Shown: piece after piece, positions 1 through 6,319 of the stretch
How positions within the stretch are numbered: the stretch's first letter is position 1
How the letters are laid out: each line of letters begins with the position of its first letter
Assembly (NCBI GenBank): GCA_951800935.1
Contig: CATOLW010000033.1
Span: 1-9,273 of the forward strand
Direction of reading: 5' to 3'
Length of the DNA: 9,273 bases
DNA from: an uncultured Clostridium sp.
Lineage (GTDB): Bacteria > Bacillota_A > Clostridia > TANB77 > CAG-508
Notes under the pieces: generated by a model
Databases searched by the model: none
What the model was told of the DNA's origin: nothing
Seen by the model: the letters and a program-made list of their open reading frames with translations, nothing else
Program-made: the position numbers and the translations under genes

Positions 1-240
1 TAATTTTTCTAATAATTGTTTTATATACTTTTCATCAATATAAGAAGGAGTACCCCCTCCTATATAAATTGTTGTAACATTATAATTACTTATATCATAT
101 TGCTCTATTTCTTTTACTACTTCTTGAATATAATCTTCTATTTTCTCATTTTGATTGGTATAAGAAGTAAAATCGCAATAATAACACTTACTTTTACAAA
201 ATGGTATATGGATATAAATTCCTAATTCATTATTTTCCAT
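1..240 (-). CDS. hemW: HemW-like radical SAM heme chaperone, 5' part only
   Basis: The first 80 residues of a radical SAM protein are present; the rest lies beyond the left edge. The N-terminus reads as beta strand plus HIPFC, then the [4Fe-4S] cluster motif CKSKCYYC (Cys15, Cys19, Cys22) followed by DF, and a GGGTPS motif at about residues 60-66, which is the SAM-binding glycine-rich segment. This is the pattern of HemW (formerly called HemN-like or YggW), a cytosolic heme-binding chaperone related to oxygen-independent coproporphyrinogen oxidase. The ATG at 238-240 lies inside the end of whiA, an 11-bp overlap, and is preceded by a TGGAGA ribosome site, so translation is probably coupled to whiA. 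It is the last visible gene of the leftward operon. A true HemN is less likely because the first cysteine follows HIPF at the usual HemW distance from the start, but the missing C-terminus prevents certainty. Confidence 0.85.
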   Translation of the reverse strand, partial: MENNELGIYIHIPFCKSKCYYCDFTSYTNQNEKIEDYIQEVVKEIEQYDISNYNVTTIYIGGGTPSYIDEKYIKQLLEKL

Positions 241-1091
241 TTGCTATCTCCATTATTTTTTTTAATCTATAATTAACACCTGATTTTCCTACTGGATTTC
301 TTAATTGTTTTCCCAATTCTACTAAAGGCATATCTGGATTTTCTAATCGCAATATTGCTATTTCTTTTAAATTGTCATCTAACTTTTGAAATTTCCCTGT
401 TTCTTGCAATTTTTTTATTGCTGCAATTTGTTCAATGGATGCATTGAGAGTCTTATTTAGGTTAGCTGTTTCACAGTTTACTAAACGATTTACCTTTCCT
501 CTCATTTCTTTTTGAATTCTAATATCTTCGAATTGCATAACTGCTTTGTTGGCTCCTATTAATGCCAAAAATCTAGAAATAGCTTCTCCTTCTTTTATAT
601 AGATAGCTAGTTGAAAGATTTTTACTGGAATTTTTAGTTGTTGCAATATTTTTATTACCGCTTCTAAGTTTTCTTTATTTCCTAAATCGACCTCTAAATG
701 ATATTCCTTTTCTGGATTATTCATAGAGCCTGCACCCATAAAAGCTCCTCGGATAATGGCTTTTAAATTTTCTTCCTTGGTTTCCTTTTCTAACTTCAAA
801 TAAATTTGTCCATCTTGTATGAAAAGCCAATTAACCTCTTTTGTCTTTATCGTAATTACAAATATCTTTCCGTGATATTTCTATTTTATGATTAATGTCT
901 AAATTGGATAAAAGTTTAGAAAATCGATTGATATTGTAATCACTTTCTGTGGAAAACTTGATTTCCTTTTTATTCATTACATTGGTATTTCCTGATATAA
1001 AATAGCCAATTAACTCATTTTTTACAATTTCTTTGTTAGCTAGATTACTATTTTTATTTAATTCTTGTTTTATGTCTGAAGAAAAAGACAT
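230..1091 (-). CDS. whiA: WhiA DNA-binding regulator, whole only with a +1 frameshift
   Basis: WhiA is a DNA-binding protein with a homing-endonuclease-like N-terminal domain and a C-terminal helix-turn-helix; it governs sporulation in Streptomyces and cell division or chromosome segregation in Bacillus. The N-terminus MSFSSDIKQEL and the segments FLALIGANKA, NRLVNCETANLNKT and KSGVNYRLKKI (recognition region) are diagnostic. Zero-frame translation from the ATG at 1089-1091 stops after 86 codons (stop 828-830). Skipping one base at the CGG codon 870-872 joins residues 1-73 to GKIFVITIK and on through the C-terminus, giving 286 aa, near the usual length of about 300. The second part has no good start of its own; its earliest start-like codon is a TTG inside a conserved region. 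The gene starts 1 bp after the prmC stop, with an AGGGG ribosome site, and overlaps hemW. It could be a pseudogene or an assembly error, but see the matching sites in alr. Confidence 0.9.
868..875 (-). other. +1 frameshift site in whiA (TCA CGG A)
   Basis: On the coding strand the zero frame reads ATA TCA CGG AAA GAT. Homology requires ATA TCA, one skipped C, then GGA AAG ATA TTT. The shift must lie between a TAG in the +1 frame a few codons upstream and the zero-frame TAA at 828-830, a stretch of about 16 codons, and CGG at 870-872 is the only CGG in it. The exact position rests on remembered WhiA homologues, which have Ile-x-Gly-Lys before a hydrophobic strand. Confidence 0.7.
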
Positions 1092-1092
1092 A

Positions 1093-1941
1093 TTAATCCC
1101 CTACTTTCGTTATCATAACCCTATCATTTCCATATAAATCCTTTTTACCATAAGTGTCTACATATTTTTCTTCTTGTTCAATTAAGTCAATTACATCTAT
1201 TTTTTGGTCATAGCCAATTTCTAAACATAGATATCCTCTATATTTCAAAAATTCATAAGCTTGATGAATTATCTTTCGATAAAAATCTAATCCATCCCAT
1301 CCTCCATCTAAAGCCATTAATGGTTCTTGTCTTACTTCCTCGTCTAATGTTTTTATAATTTCTCTTTTGATATAAGGTGGATTTGAAATAATCATATCAT
1401 ATTTTTCTTTTGGTAAATCTTTGAATAAGTCTGACTTAAAAAATGCAATTTGCTTTTCTACACCATTACTTTTCGCATTTTTTTTAGCTACTTCTATGGC
1501 TTTTTCGCTTATATCAATGGCTGTAATTTGGCTATTTTCTATATATTTGGCAAGTGATATGGCAATCGCTCCACTTCCTGTACATAAGTCTAATATTTTT
1601 TTTGCATTGATTTTTTTGGCTATTTTAATGGCTTCTTCTACTAAAACTTCTGTATCTGGTCGTGGTATTAGCACATTTTTATTAACATAGAAATTCATTT
1701 TCATAAATTCTTGCCTATGTGTAATGTGCTGCAATGGTATTCCTTTTTCTAGTTTTTCTATATTCTTAAAGTATTTTTCTTCTTGCTCTTCTGTCAATTT
1801 TTTTTCGTCATATATTGTAATGTATTGTCTCGTTTGCTCTAATATAAATTGCATTAATAGTCTGGCTTTTAACTTGGGACTATCTATATTTTTCATTTTT
1901 AGTTTTAGGCTTCCTTTATAAATAGCTTCTCTAATTGTCAT
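1093..1941 (-). CDS. prmC: PrmC, release factor glutamine N5-methyltransferase
   Basis: PrmC methylates the glutamine of the GGQ motif in release factors RF1 and RF2, using S-adenosylmethionine, and so improves translation termination. The N-terminal helical domain begins MTIREAIYKG; it is followed by LQHITHRQEF and LIPRPDTE, the SAM motif DLCTGSGAIA and the catalytic NPPY (about residues 187-190). LYGNDRVM near the end is also typical. With the start chosen here the product is 282 aa, as expected for the family. I use the ATG at 1939-1941, because an AGAAGG ribosome site lies 7 bases upstream. An in-frame GTG two codons earlier would sit almost on that site. The gene follows the deaminase after a short gap and ends 1 bp before whiA. 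A link to decoding is noteworthy beside a frameshifted gene but is only context. Confidence 0.95.
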   Translation of the reverse strand: MTIREAIYKGSLKLKMKNIDSPKLKARLLMQFILEQTRQYITIYDEKKLTEEQEEKYFKNIEKLEKGIPLQHITHRQEFMKMNFYVNKNVLIPRPDTEVLVEEAIKIAKKINAKKILDLCTGSGAIAISLAKYIENSQITAIDISEKAIEVAKKNAKSNGVEKQIAFFKSDLFKDLPKEKYDMIISNPPYIKREIIKTLDEEVRQEPLMALDGGWDGLDFYRKIIHQAYEFLKYRGYLCLEIGYDQKIDVIDLIEQEEKYVDTYGKKDLYGNDRVMITKVGD

Positions 1942-1958
1942 ATCCACACCTTCTTTTT

Positions 1959-2354
1959 TTATTTTCTTTTTGTAATATACATTTCTGGCAATAACTCTTT
2001 TAATTGCATCACTTTATCTTGCGCTACCATTATTTTCGTATTCAAATTGTTGTCATTCACCATTCGAATGATTTCTCTACAACTTCCACAAGGTGCATAA
2101 ATTCCTCCTCTTGCTGAACAAGCAACTATTTTTGATATCTCACTTTCATGATTTTTTAACATTTCTGCTATTGCTGCATATTCTGCACATTTTCCTAAAT
2201 TGCATCTTATTTCTGTAGAAATCCCTGTATATATATTTCCATCTTTAGTCATTAAGGCACAAGCTACTTGACCAGAAATAGCATATTTACTTAAGTTTTT
2301 TATTTCTGCTAATTCTTTGGCTTTTTCTACTAATTTTTCAAAATCTTTATCCAT
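1959..2354 (-). CDS. Cytidine deaminase-like zinc protein, blasticidin-S-deaminase-like
   Basis: This is a small zinc-dependent nucleoside or base deaminase of the cytidine deaminase fold. With the chosen start it has 131 aa. Zinc ligands and the catalytic acid are seen as CAE (Cys56, Glu58) and PCGSC (Cys89, Cys92). The C-terminal segment LKELLPEMY, and the sequence RGGIYAPCG before the second cysteine pair, recall fungal and bacterial blasticidin-S deaminases more than classical pyrimidine-salvage Cdd, which usually has NASYG and CAER. The substrate is therefore open: cytidine or deoxycytidine is the default, and an aminonucleoside antibiotic is possible. The start is the ATG at 2352-2354, preceded by AAGGAG with six bases spacing. 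An ATG six codons earlier has no ribosome site and would overlap the upstream gene. Housekeeping salvage is the likeliest role given its place in the operon. Confidence 0.85.
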   Translation of the reverse strand: MDKDFEKLVEKAKELAEIKNLSKYAISGQVACALMTKDGNIYTGISTEIRCNLGKCAEYAAIAEMLKNHESEISKIVACSARGGIYAPCGSCREIIRMVNDNNLNTKIMVAQDKVMQLKELLPEMYITKRK

Positions 2355-2364
2355 TCTTTTCTCC

Positions 2365-2934
2365 TTACTCATTATTTATTTCTTTTAACTTACCATTTAC
2401 CATAAATTTATTTCCTGTAATATGATAGATATTTGAAATATTACTTCTTAATTTAACTTTATCTTCTATATATTTATTTTTATCTATATCACAGTCAATT
2501 ACTTTTCCAACTATAATATGATGATTTCCTGTTTCCATTTCATTTTCAAAAATACAGTCTATATTTACTACGCATTCTTTTATTCTTTTACAATCCAATC
2601 GTTTTGCATCATAAGGTGTTAAATTAGTAATTTCAAATTCACTTATATTTTTATCTATTTTTTCTCCAGCTTTATATAAATTTTTTAATATTTTTTCTTG
2701 TGGAATACCTACTACAAACTGTTTTGTTTCCTTTATGTTAGCATAAGTATCTGTTTTGGGTGAAATTGCTATTGCTATCATATGTGGACTGGCTGAAGAA
2801 CAATTCATAAACATAGCAAAGGGGGCTACATTTTCTATTTGGTTTTTGCTTATCGTTGATATCAATACAACTGGAGATGGTTGTGTTAAATATACTACTT
2901 TTTCTAGTTTATCAAATATTTCTATCTTCTCCAT
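2365..2934 (-). CDS. Flavin reductase-like FMN-binding protein
   Basis: This 189-aa protein belongs to the flavin reductase-like, FMN-binding split-barrel family. The N-terminal half has the family pattern PSPVVLIST, then VAPFAMFMNCSSASPHM, a DTYANI segment and a FVVGIP strand. Members reduce flavin with NAD(P)H or carry FMN as an electron carrier; the specific partner cannot be told from sequence. It is the first gene of the leftward operon. The start is the ATG at 2932-2934, with an AGAGGA ribosome site upstream. An in-frame ATG at 2965-2967 overlaps the promoter's -10 box, so it lies upstream of any transcript from that promoter and is rejected. The stop lies 10 bp before the deaminase start. 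Confidence 0.85.
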   Translation of the reverse strand: MEKIEIFDKLEKVVYLTQPSPVVLISTISKNQIENVAPFAMFMNCSSASPHMIAIAISPKTDTYANIKETKQFVVGIPQEKILKNLYKAGEKIDKNISEFEITNLTPYDAKRLDCKRIKECVVNIDCIFENEMETGNHHIIVGKVIDCDIDKNKYIEDKVKLRSNISNIYHITGNKFMVNGKLKEINNE

Positions 2935-2965
2935 TCTGCAAATCCTCTCTTTCTTCTTCGTGTCC

Positions 2966-2994
2966 ATTATATCATATTGCTATCTAATTTACAA
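2966..2994 (-). promoter_or_regulatory. Sigma-A promoter of the flavin reductase-deaminase-prmC-whiA-hemW operon
   Basis: On the minus strand there is TTGTAA (2989-2994), a 17-base spacer and a perfect TATAAT (2966-2971). Transcription would begin near 2959, about 25 bases before the chosen start codon. No other convincing promoter is seen within the five-gene cluster. Confidence 0.8.
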
Positions 2995-3007
2995 TGAAGC
3001 CTAAAAA

Positions 3008-3036
3008 TTGACAATTTAGAACTCCTTTAGTATACT
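3008..3036 (+). promoter_or_regulatory. Sigma-A promoter of the DUF4190 gene
   Basis: A consensus TTGACA (3008-3013), a 17-base spacer and TATACT (3031-3036) lie 30 bases upstream of the GTG start. Its -35 box is only 14 bases from the -35 box of the divergent leftward promoter. Confidence 0.85.
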
Positions 3037-3067
3037 ATATAAAATAAGAAATAAGGGGGAAAATATC

Positions 3068-3328
3068 GTGGAAGAAAATGAAGAAAAACAAATTGGTGGT
3101 AAATCCATTGCTTCTTTTGTATTAGGTCTTGTTGGAATCGTAGCTTGGCTTATTCCTTTATTTGGTTATCCAGTTACTATTACAGGACTTGCATTAGGAT
3201 GTGTTGCAAGAAAAAATGAAAAAAATGGTTTTTCTCTTGCTGGTATCATCTTATCAGCTATCACATTAGCTATGACACTTATTAATTCTATCTTAGGAGT
3301 AATCATGGTTTATCGTTTATATTATTAA
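3068..3328 (+). CDS. Small DUF4190 membrane protein
   Basis: This 86-residue protein has a short charged N-terminus (about 12 residues), then two hydrophobic segments at about 14-44 and 55-82, joined by a charged turn ARKNEKNG. The arrangement GGKSIASFVLGLVGI, then GLALGCVARKN and GFSLAGIILS, is that of DUF4190 proteins, which are small integral membrane proteins of unknown function in Gram-positive bacteria. Translation starts at a GTG (3068-3070) behind a strong AAGGGGGA ribosome site. The gene is alone in its transcription unit between a strong promoter and a long hairpin terminator. Nothing in the sequence suggests a specific role. Confidence 0.8.
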   Translation: MEENEEKQIGGKSIASFVLGLVGIVAWLIPLFGYPVTITGLALGCVARKNEKNGFSLAGIILSAITLAMTLINSILGVIMVYRLYY

Positions 3329-3329
3329 A

Positions 3330-3389
3330 AAAGATTTGGGGGACGTTTCTTAAAATCTTCGTTTTAAAAAACATCCCCCAAAAATCTTT
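3330..3389. terminator. Bidirectional hairpin terminator between converging units
   Basis: A long imperfect inverted repeat has arms 3330-3355 and 3362-3389 around a six-base loop, TCTTCG. The core is GGGGGA paired with TCCCCC, flanked by A- and T-rich arm ends. On the minus strand the arm ends in CTTTTTT, a good U-tract for stopping the ftsH transcript; on the plus strand it ends in ATCTTTCTT. It lies just after the DUF4190 stop and 11 bases beyond the ftsH stop, so it serves both. Confidence 0.85.
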
Positions 3390-3400
3390 CTTGAAATCCT

Positions 3401-5197
3401 CTAGTCTTTAAAAAATTTCTTAAAATCTTTTTCATTAATTTTTTCTTTTTCTAGTAACTCTTGTGCTATGGTATCTAATTTATCCCTATGTTGTTTTAAT
3501 AAAGTTTGTGCGTCATTGTAGGCAGTATCGATTAGTATTTTTACTTCTTGTCCAATTTTGTCACCTATATTTTCACCAAACATTTGCATTTCATATGGTT
3601 CCTTTCCTTGGAAGTCAATTGGTCCTAAAGTTTCACTCATTCCATATTTCGTTACCATATCTCTTGCTATTTTAGTTGCTACTTCGATGTCATTACTTGC
3701 TCCTGTTGAAATGTCATCTAATACCAATTTTTCTGCTGCTCGTCCACCTAATAATACAATTAATTTTTCTTGCATTTCTGTTTTAGAAATATAATACTTA
3801 TCTTCATCTGATTTATGCATGGTGTAGCCTCCCGCTACTCCTCTTGGTATAATTGATATTTCTTTTACTTCTGGTTGAGTTGGTAAATATCTACTAACAA
3901 CAGCATGTCCTGCTTCATGGTAAGCAGTTAGTTTTTTGTCTTTTTCTGAGTAAACTCTGGTTCTTTTTTCAATTCCTACTGTTACCTTTTTTACCGCTTC
4001 TTCAATATCTTCATTTTCAATATCTTCATGCGCATTTTTAGTTGCAATGATTGCTGCTTCATTTAAGATATTTGCTAATTCTGCTCCTGTAAATCCTGCT
4101 GTATCTTCTGCTATACTTTCTAAGTTCACAGTATCTGATATTTTTTTATCTTTTCCATGTATTTTTAAAATTTCTAATCTTCCTTTTAAGTCTGGTGTTG
4201 GAATGGTAATTTGTCGGTCAAATCTTCCTGGTCTTAATAATGCCTTATCTAGCATTTCTGGTCGGTTTGTAGCTGCAAGTACAATAATTGTTTCTTCTGA
4301 GCTAAATCCATCCATTTCTACTAATAATTGATTTAAAGTTTGGTTGTTTTCTGTTTCTGCTCCACTATTTGAAGTTCTTCTTGAACCAATAGCATCAATC
4401 TCATCAATAAATACAATACATGGTGATAATTTTCTTGCTTTTTCAAATAATTTTCTAACACGAGAAGCTCCCAAACCTGCAAACATTTCAATAAATTCTG
4501 ATCCACTCATAGATATAAATGGTACATCTGCTTCTCCTGCAATTGCTTTTGCAATTAATGTTTTTCCTGTTCCTGGTTTTCCATATAGTAAAACTCCTTT
4601 GGGAATTTTGGCTCCCATTTTTGTGAATTTTTCTGGTTTCTTTAAGAATTCTACAATTTCTACTAATTCTTCTTTTTCCTCATCTAATCCAGCAACATCA
4701 TCAAATTTAATTTTTGTTTTTCTTTCTGTATCATCATATACTTTTCCTTTTTCTCCTAGTCCTTGCATTTTAAATATCATAATAAATAAAGCAAGCATAA
4801 TTAAAGTTGGTAAAAAGGAAACTATAAATGCTGGTGCTTGTGCTAATACACTTTTTGGTTTTTGAATTAATTCAATTTCATTTCCTTGTGCTACTTTCTC
4901 TTGTACTAATCCAATAAAACTCTCTGTATTAGGAACAATTGCTGTTTTTTCTTCCTCTACATTTTTTTGTTTTACTTTTATGGTTGTACTTCCTACTGTC
5001 ATTTCAACTTTTTCTATGTTTCCATAGGATAATTCTTTGATCAAATCTGTATAAGCTATTGTTTTTTCGTCTTCTTTATCTTTATTATTCTTATAATATA
5101 GGGTTAATCCTGCTAATAAAATAGCTAATATTATAAGAATGATAAGAGTTATCCATAGCTTTTTTTCTTGTTTTTTATTATTTTTCTTTTTACTCAT
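3401..5197 (-). CDS. ftsH: FtsH, ATP-dependent membrane zinc metalloprotease
   Basis: FtsH forms membrane-anchored hexamers that extract and degrade damaged or regulatory proteins. The 598-aa product has a Lys-rich cytoplasmic start, a membrane span at about 14-35, an extracytoplasmic domain, a second span at about 121-142, and the AAA+ domain. That domain carries Walker A GKPGTGKT (206-213), Walker B IVFIDE ending at 266, and the second region of homology with RPGRFDR (322-328). The protease has HEAGH (427-431) with a third metal ligand Asp503. The pore motif reads FAG, where FVG is usual, and Walker A has Lys for the usual Pro. The start is the ATG at 5195-5197 behind AAAGGA; the frame stays open 65 codons upstream, but that stretch is mostly Lys/Arg-rich and overlaps the neighbouring gene's tail. 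It is last in its operon, 61 bp after the DUF1189 gene. Confidence 0.97.
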   Translation of the reverse strand: MSKKKNNKKQEKKLWITLIILIILAILLAGLTLYYKNNKDKEDEKTIAYTDLIKELSYGNIEKVEMTVGSTTIKVKQKNVEEEKTAIVPNTESFIGLVQEKVAQGNEIELIQKPKSVLAQAPAFIVSFLPTLIMLALFIMIFKMQGLGEKGKVYDDTERKTKIKFDDVAGLDEEKEELVEIVEFLKKPEKFTKMGAKIPKGVLLYGKPGTGKTLIAKAIAGEADVPFISMSGSEFIEMFAGLGASRVRKLFEKARKLSPCIVFIDEIDAIGSRRTSNSGAETENNQTLNQLLVEMDGFSSEETIIVLAATNRPEMLDKALLRPGRFDRQITIPTPDLKGRLEILKIHGKDKKISDTVNLESIAEDTAGFTGAELANILNEAAIIATKNAHEDIENEDIEEAVKKVTVGIEKRTRVYSEKDKKLTAYHEAGHAVVSRYLPTQPEVKEISIIPRGVAGGYTMHKSDEDKYYISKTEMQEKLIVLLGGRAAEKLVLDDISTGASNDIEVATKIARDMVTKYGMSETLGPIDFQGKEPYEMQMFGENIGDKIGQEVKILIDTAYNDAQTLLKQHRDKLDTIAQELLEKEKINEKDFKKFFKD

Positions 5198-5258
5198 TTT
5201 TCTAACATCCTTTCTATGGTTATGTTGTGCCTGTCCCACTTTAGCCATTTGCTTTAAT

Positions 5259-6317
5259 TTAAGCATTAGAACCTTGTGGTTCTCCTTCATTATCTTGTTT
5301 TTCTTGTTCTTTTTCTTCGTTTTTCTTCTTTTCTTCTTCGTCTTTCTTTTGTCTTTCCTTTTTTTCTTGCTCACGTTTTTCTTGTTCTTCACGCTCTTGT
5401 ATTTCTCTTCTTACAATTTCTTGTGCTTCTTCAATTTTCATTAATTCTGCTTGTCTTTTCATAAATTCCGTTTTTAGTAAAAATATAGCTGCTACTAAGT
5501 AAATGGCTGCTACTGATACATACATTACTTGGAAATATTCTATATTGAAATCAATAAAAATATTAATACCAATATATAGCATATTTAGAAAAATAGATAA
5601 AGTTAGTGCATAGATTGCCATGTTAAATATTGCTAAAAATCTCATCTTGATATGTGCAACCCAAGTGCTTAAATAGCCAAACACACTTAAGAAAATAGCA
5701 TTTGATACAGTTGTTAATAAATACATAATAAAACTATAAATAAATATGGTTATAAAAATGCTAATGTAAAGTATTATTACTTGTGAACTGTTTGCATAGT
5801 CAATTACCTTTTGTTTATTGAATTCTGTAATTCCCATTTGATCTAATAGTTCTTTATAATTGTAATTAATGGTTCCTGCTACTGCTCCATTTTTTAAAAT
5901 AACTTTATCTTTTAAAACAATCATTCCACTTCCTGCTTTGTTGACTTCATTAATATATTGGTTGATTGTTTCTTCTTGTTCTACTTTAGTATCGATAATG
6001 GTTCTACCAACATAAGAATCATCTTCTGAAATGGTAATTCTTTTTTCTGCTTCCACTCCTAATACTCCATCTTTATAGGAAAACTCTGGAAACTCATTTT
6101 GCAGATATTGAATTCCTTCTTGTAAGATTTGATGTGTTTGATATATCATACCAAGGCAAAGAATAACTACAAGAATAGCTACTATTTTACATAGATAAGT
6201 AAATGCTTTCCCGATTCCTTCTGCTGCCATATCTGGATATTTTTCAATTTTAGTAATAGAATTCCATACTTTTTGAAAAAAACTAACCTTTGTTTTTTTC
6301 TCTTTTTCTTCACTCAT
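5259..6317 (-). CDS. DUF1189 family multi-pass membrane protein with charged tail
   Basis: This 352-residue protein has one membrane span near the N-terminus (about 41-60), an extracytoplasmic stretch of about 115 residues, then four more hydrophobic segments (about 178-200, 205-222, 226-252 and 263-282). The loop features PEFSYKDG and IIDTK fit DUF1189 proteins of Firmicutes, whose function is unknown. The last 60 or so residues are almost all Glu, Lys, Gln and Arg, likely a long cytoplasmic helix or coiled coil, and end in a short GEPQGSNA tail. The gene starts 2 bp after the alr stop and precedes ftsH, so it is in the operon. A tie to membrane or cell-wall quality control is inferred from context only. 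The charged tail could be a protein-interaction arm. Confidence 0.75.
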   Translation of the reverse strand: MSEEKEKKTKVSFFQKVWNSITKIEKYPDMAAEGIGKAFTYLCKIVAILVVILCLGMIYQTHQILQEGIQYLQNEFPEFSYKDGVLGVEAEKRITISEDDSYVGRTIIDTKVEQEETINQYINEVNKAGSGMIVLKDKVILKNGAVAGTINYNYKELLDQMGITEFNKQKVIDYANSSQVIILYISIFITIFIYSFIMYLLTTVSNAIFLSVFGYLSTWVAHIKMRFLAIFNMAIYALTLSIFLNMLYIGINIFIDFNIEYFQVMYVSVAAIYLVAAIFLLKTEFMKRQAELMKIEEAQEIVRREIQEREEQEKREQEKKERQKKDEEEKKKNEEKEQEKQDNEGEPQGSNA

Positions 6318-6319
6318 TC

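Noticed and set aside
230..830. whiA as two separately translated proteins
   Set aside because: The second part would start from a TTG inside a conserved region without a ribosome site, leaving out 24 conserved-looking residues that are open in the same frame.
1942..1947. GTG start for prmC two codons upstream
   Set aside because: It lies only one base from the ribosome site; the ATG at 1941 has correct spacing and the family-typical MTIREA start.
2935..2967. Upstream ATG for the flavin reductase-like gene
   Set aside because: It overlaps the TATAAT box, so it is upstream of the predicted transcript, and has no ribosome site.
5198..5392. Longer N-terminus for FtsH (65 extra codons)
   Set aside because: It overlaps the DUF1189 tail in another frame, is almost all Lys/Arg at first, and the ATG at 5195-5197 has a ribosome site and the normal FtsH start.
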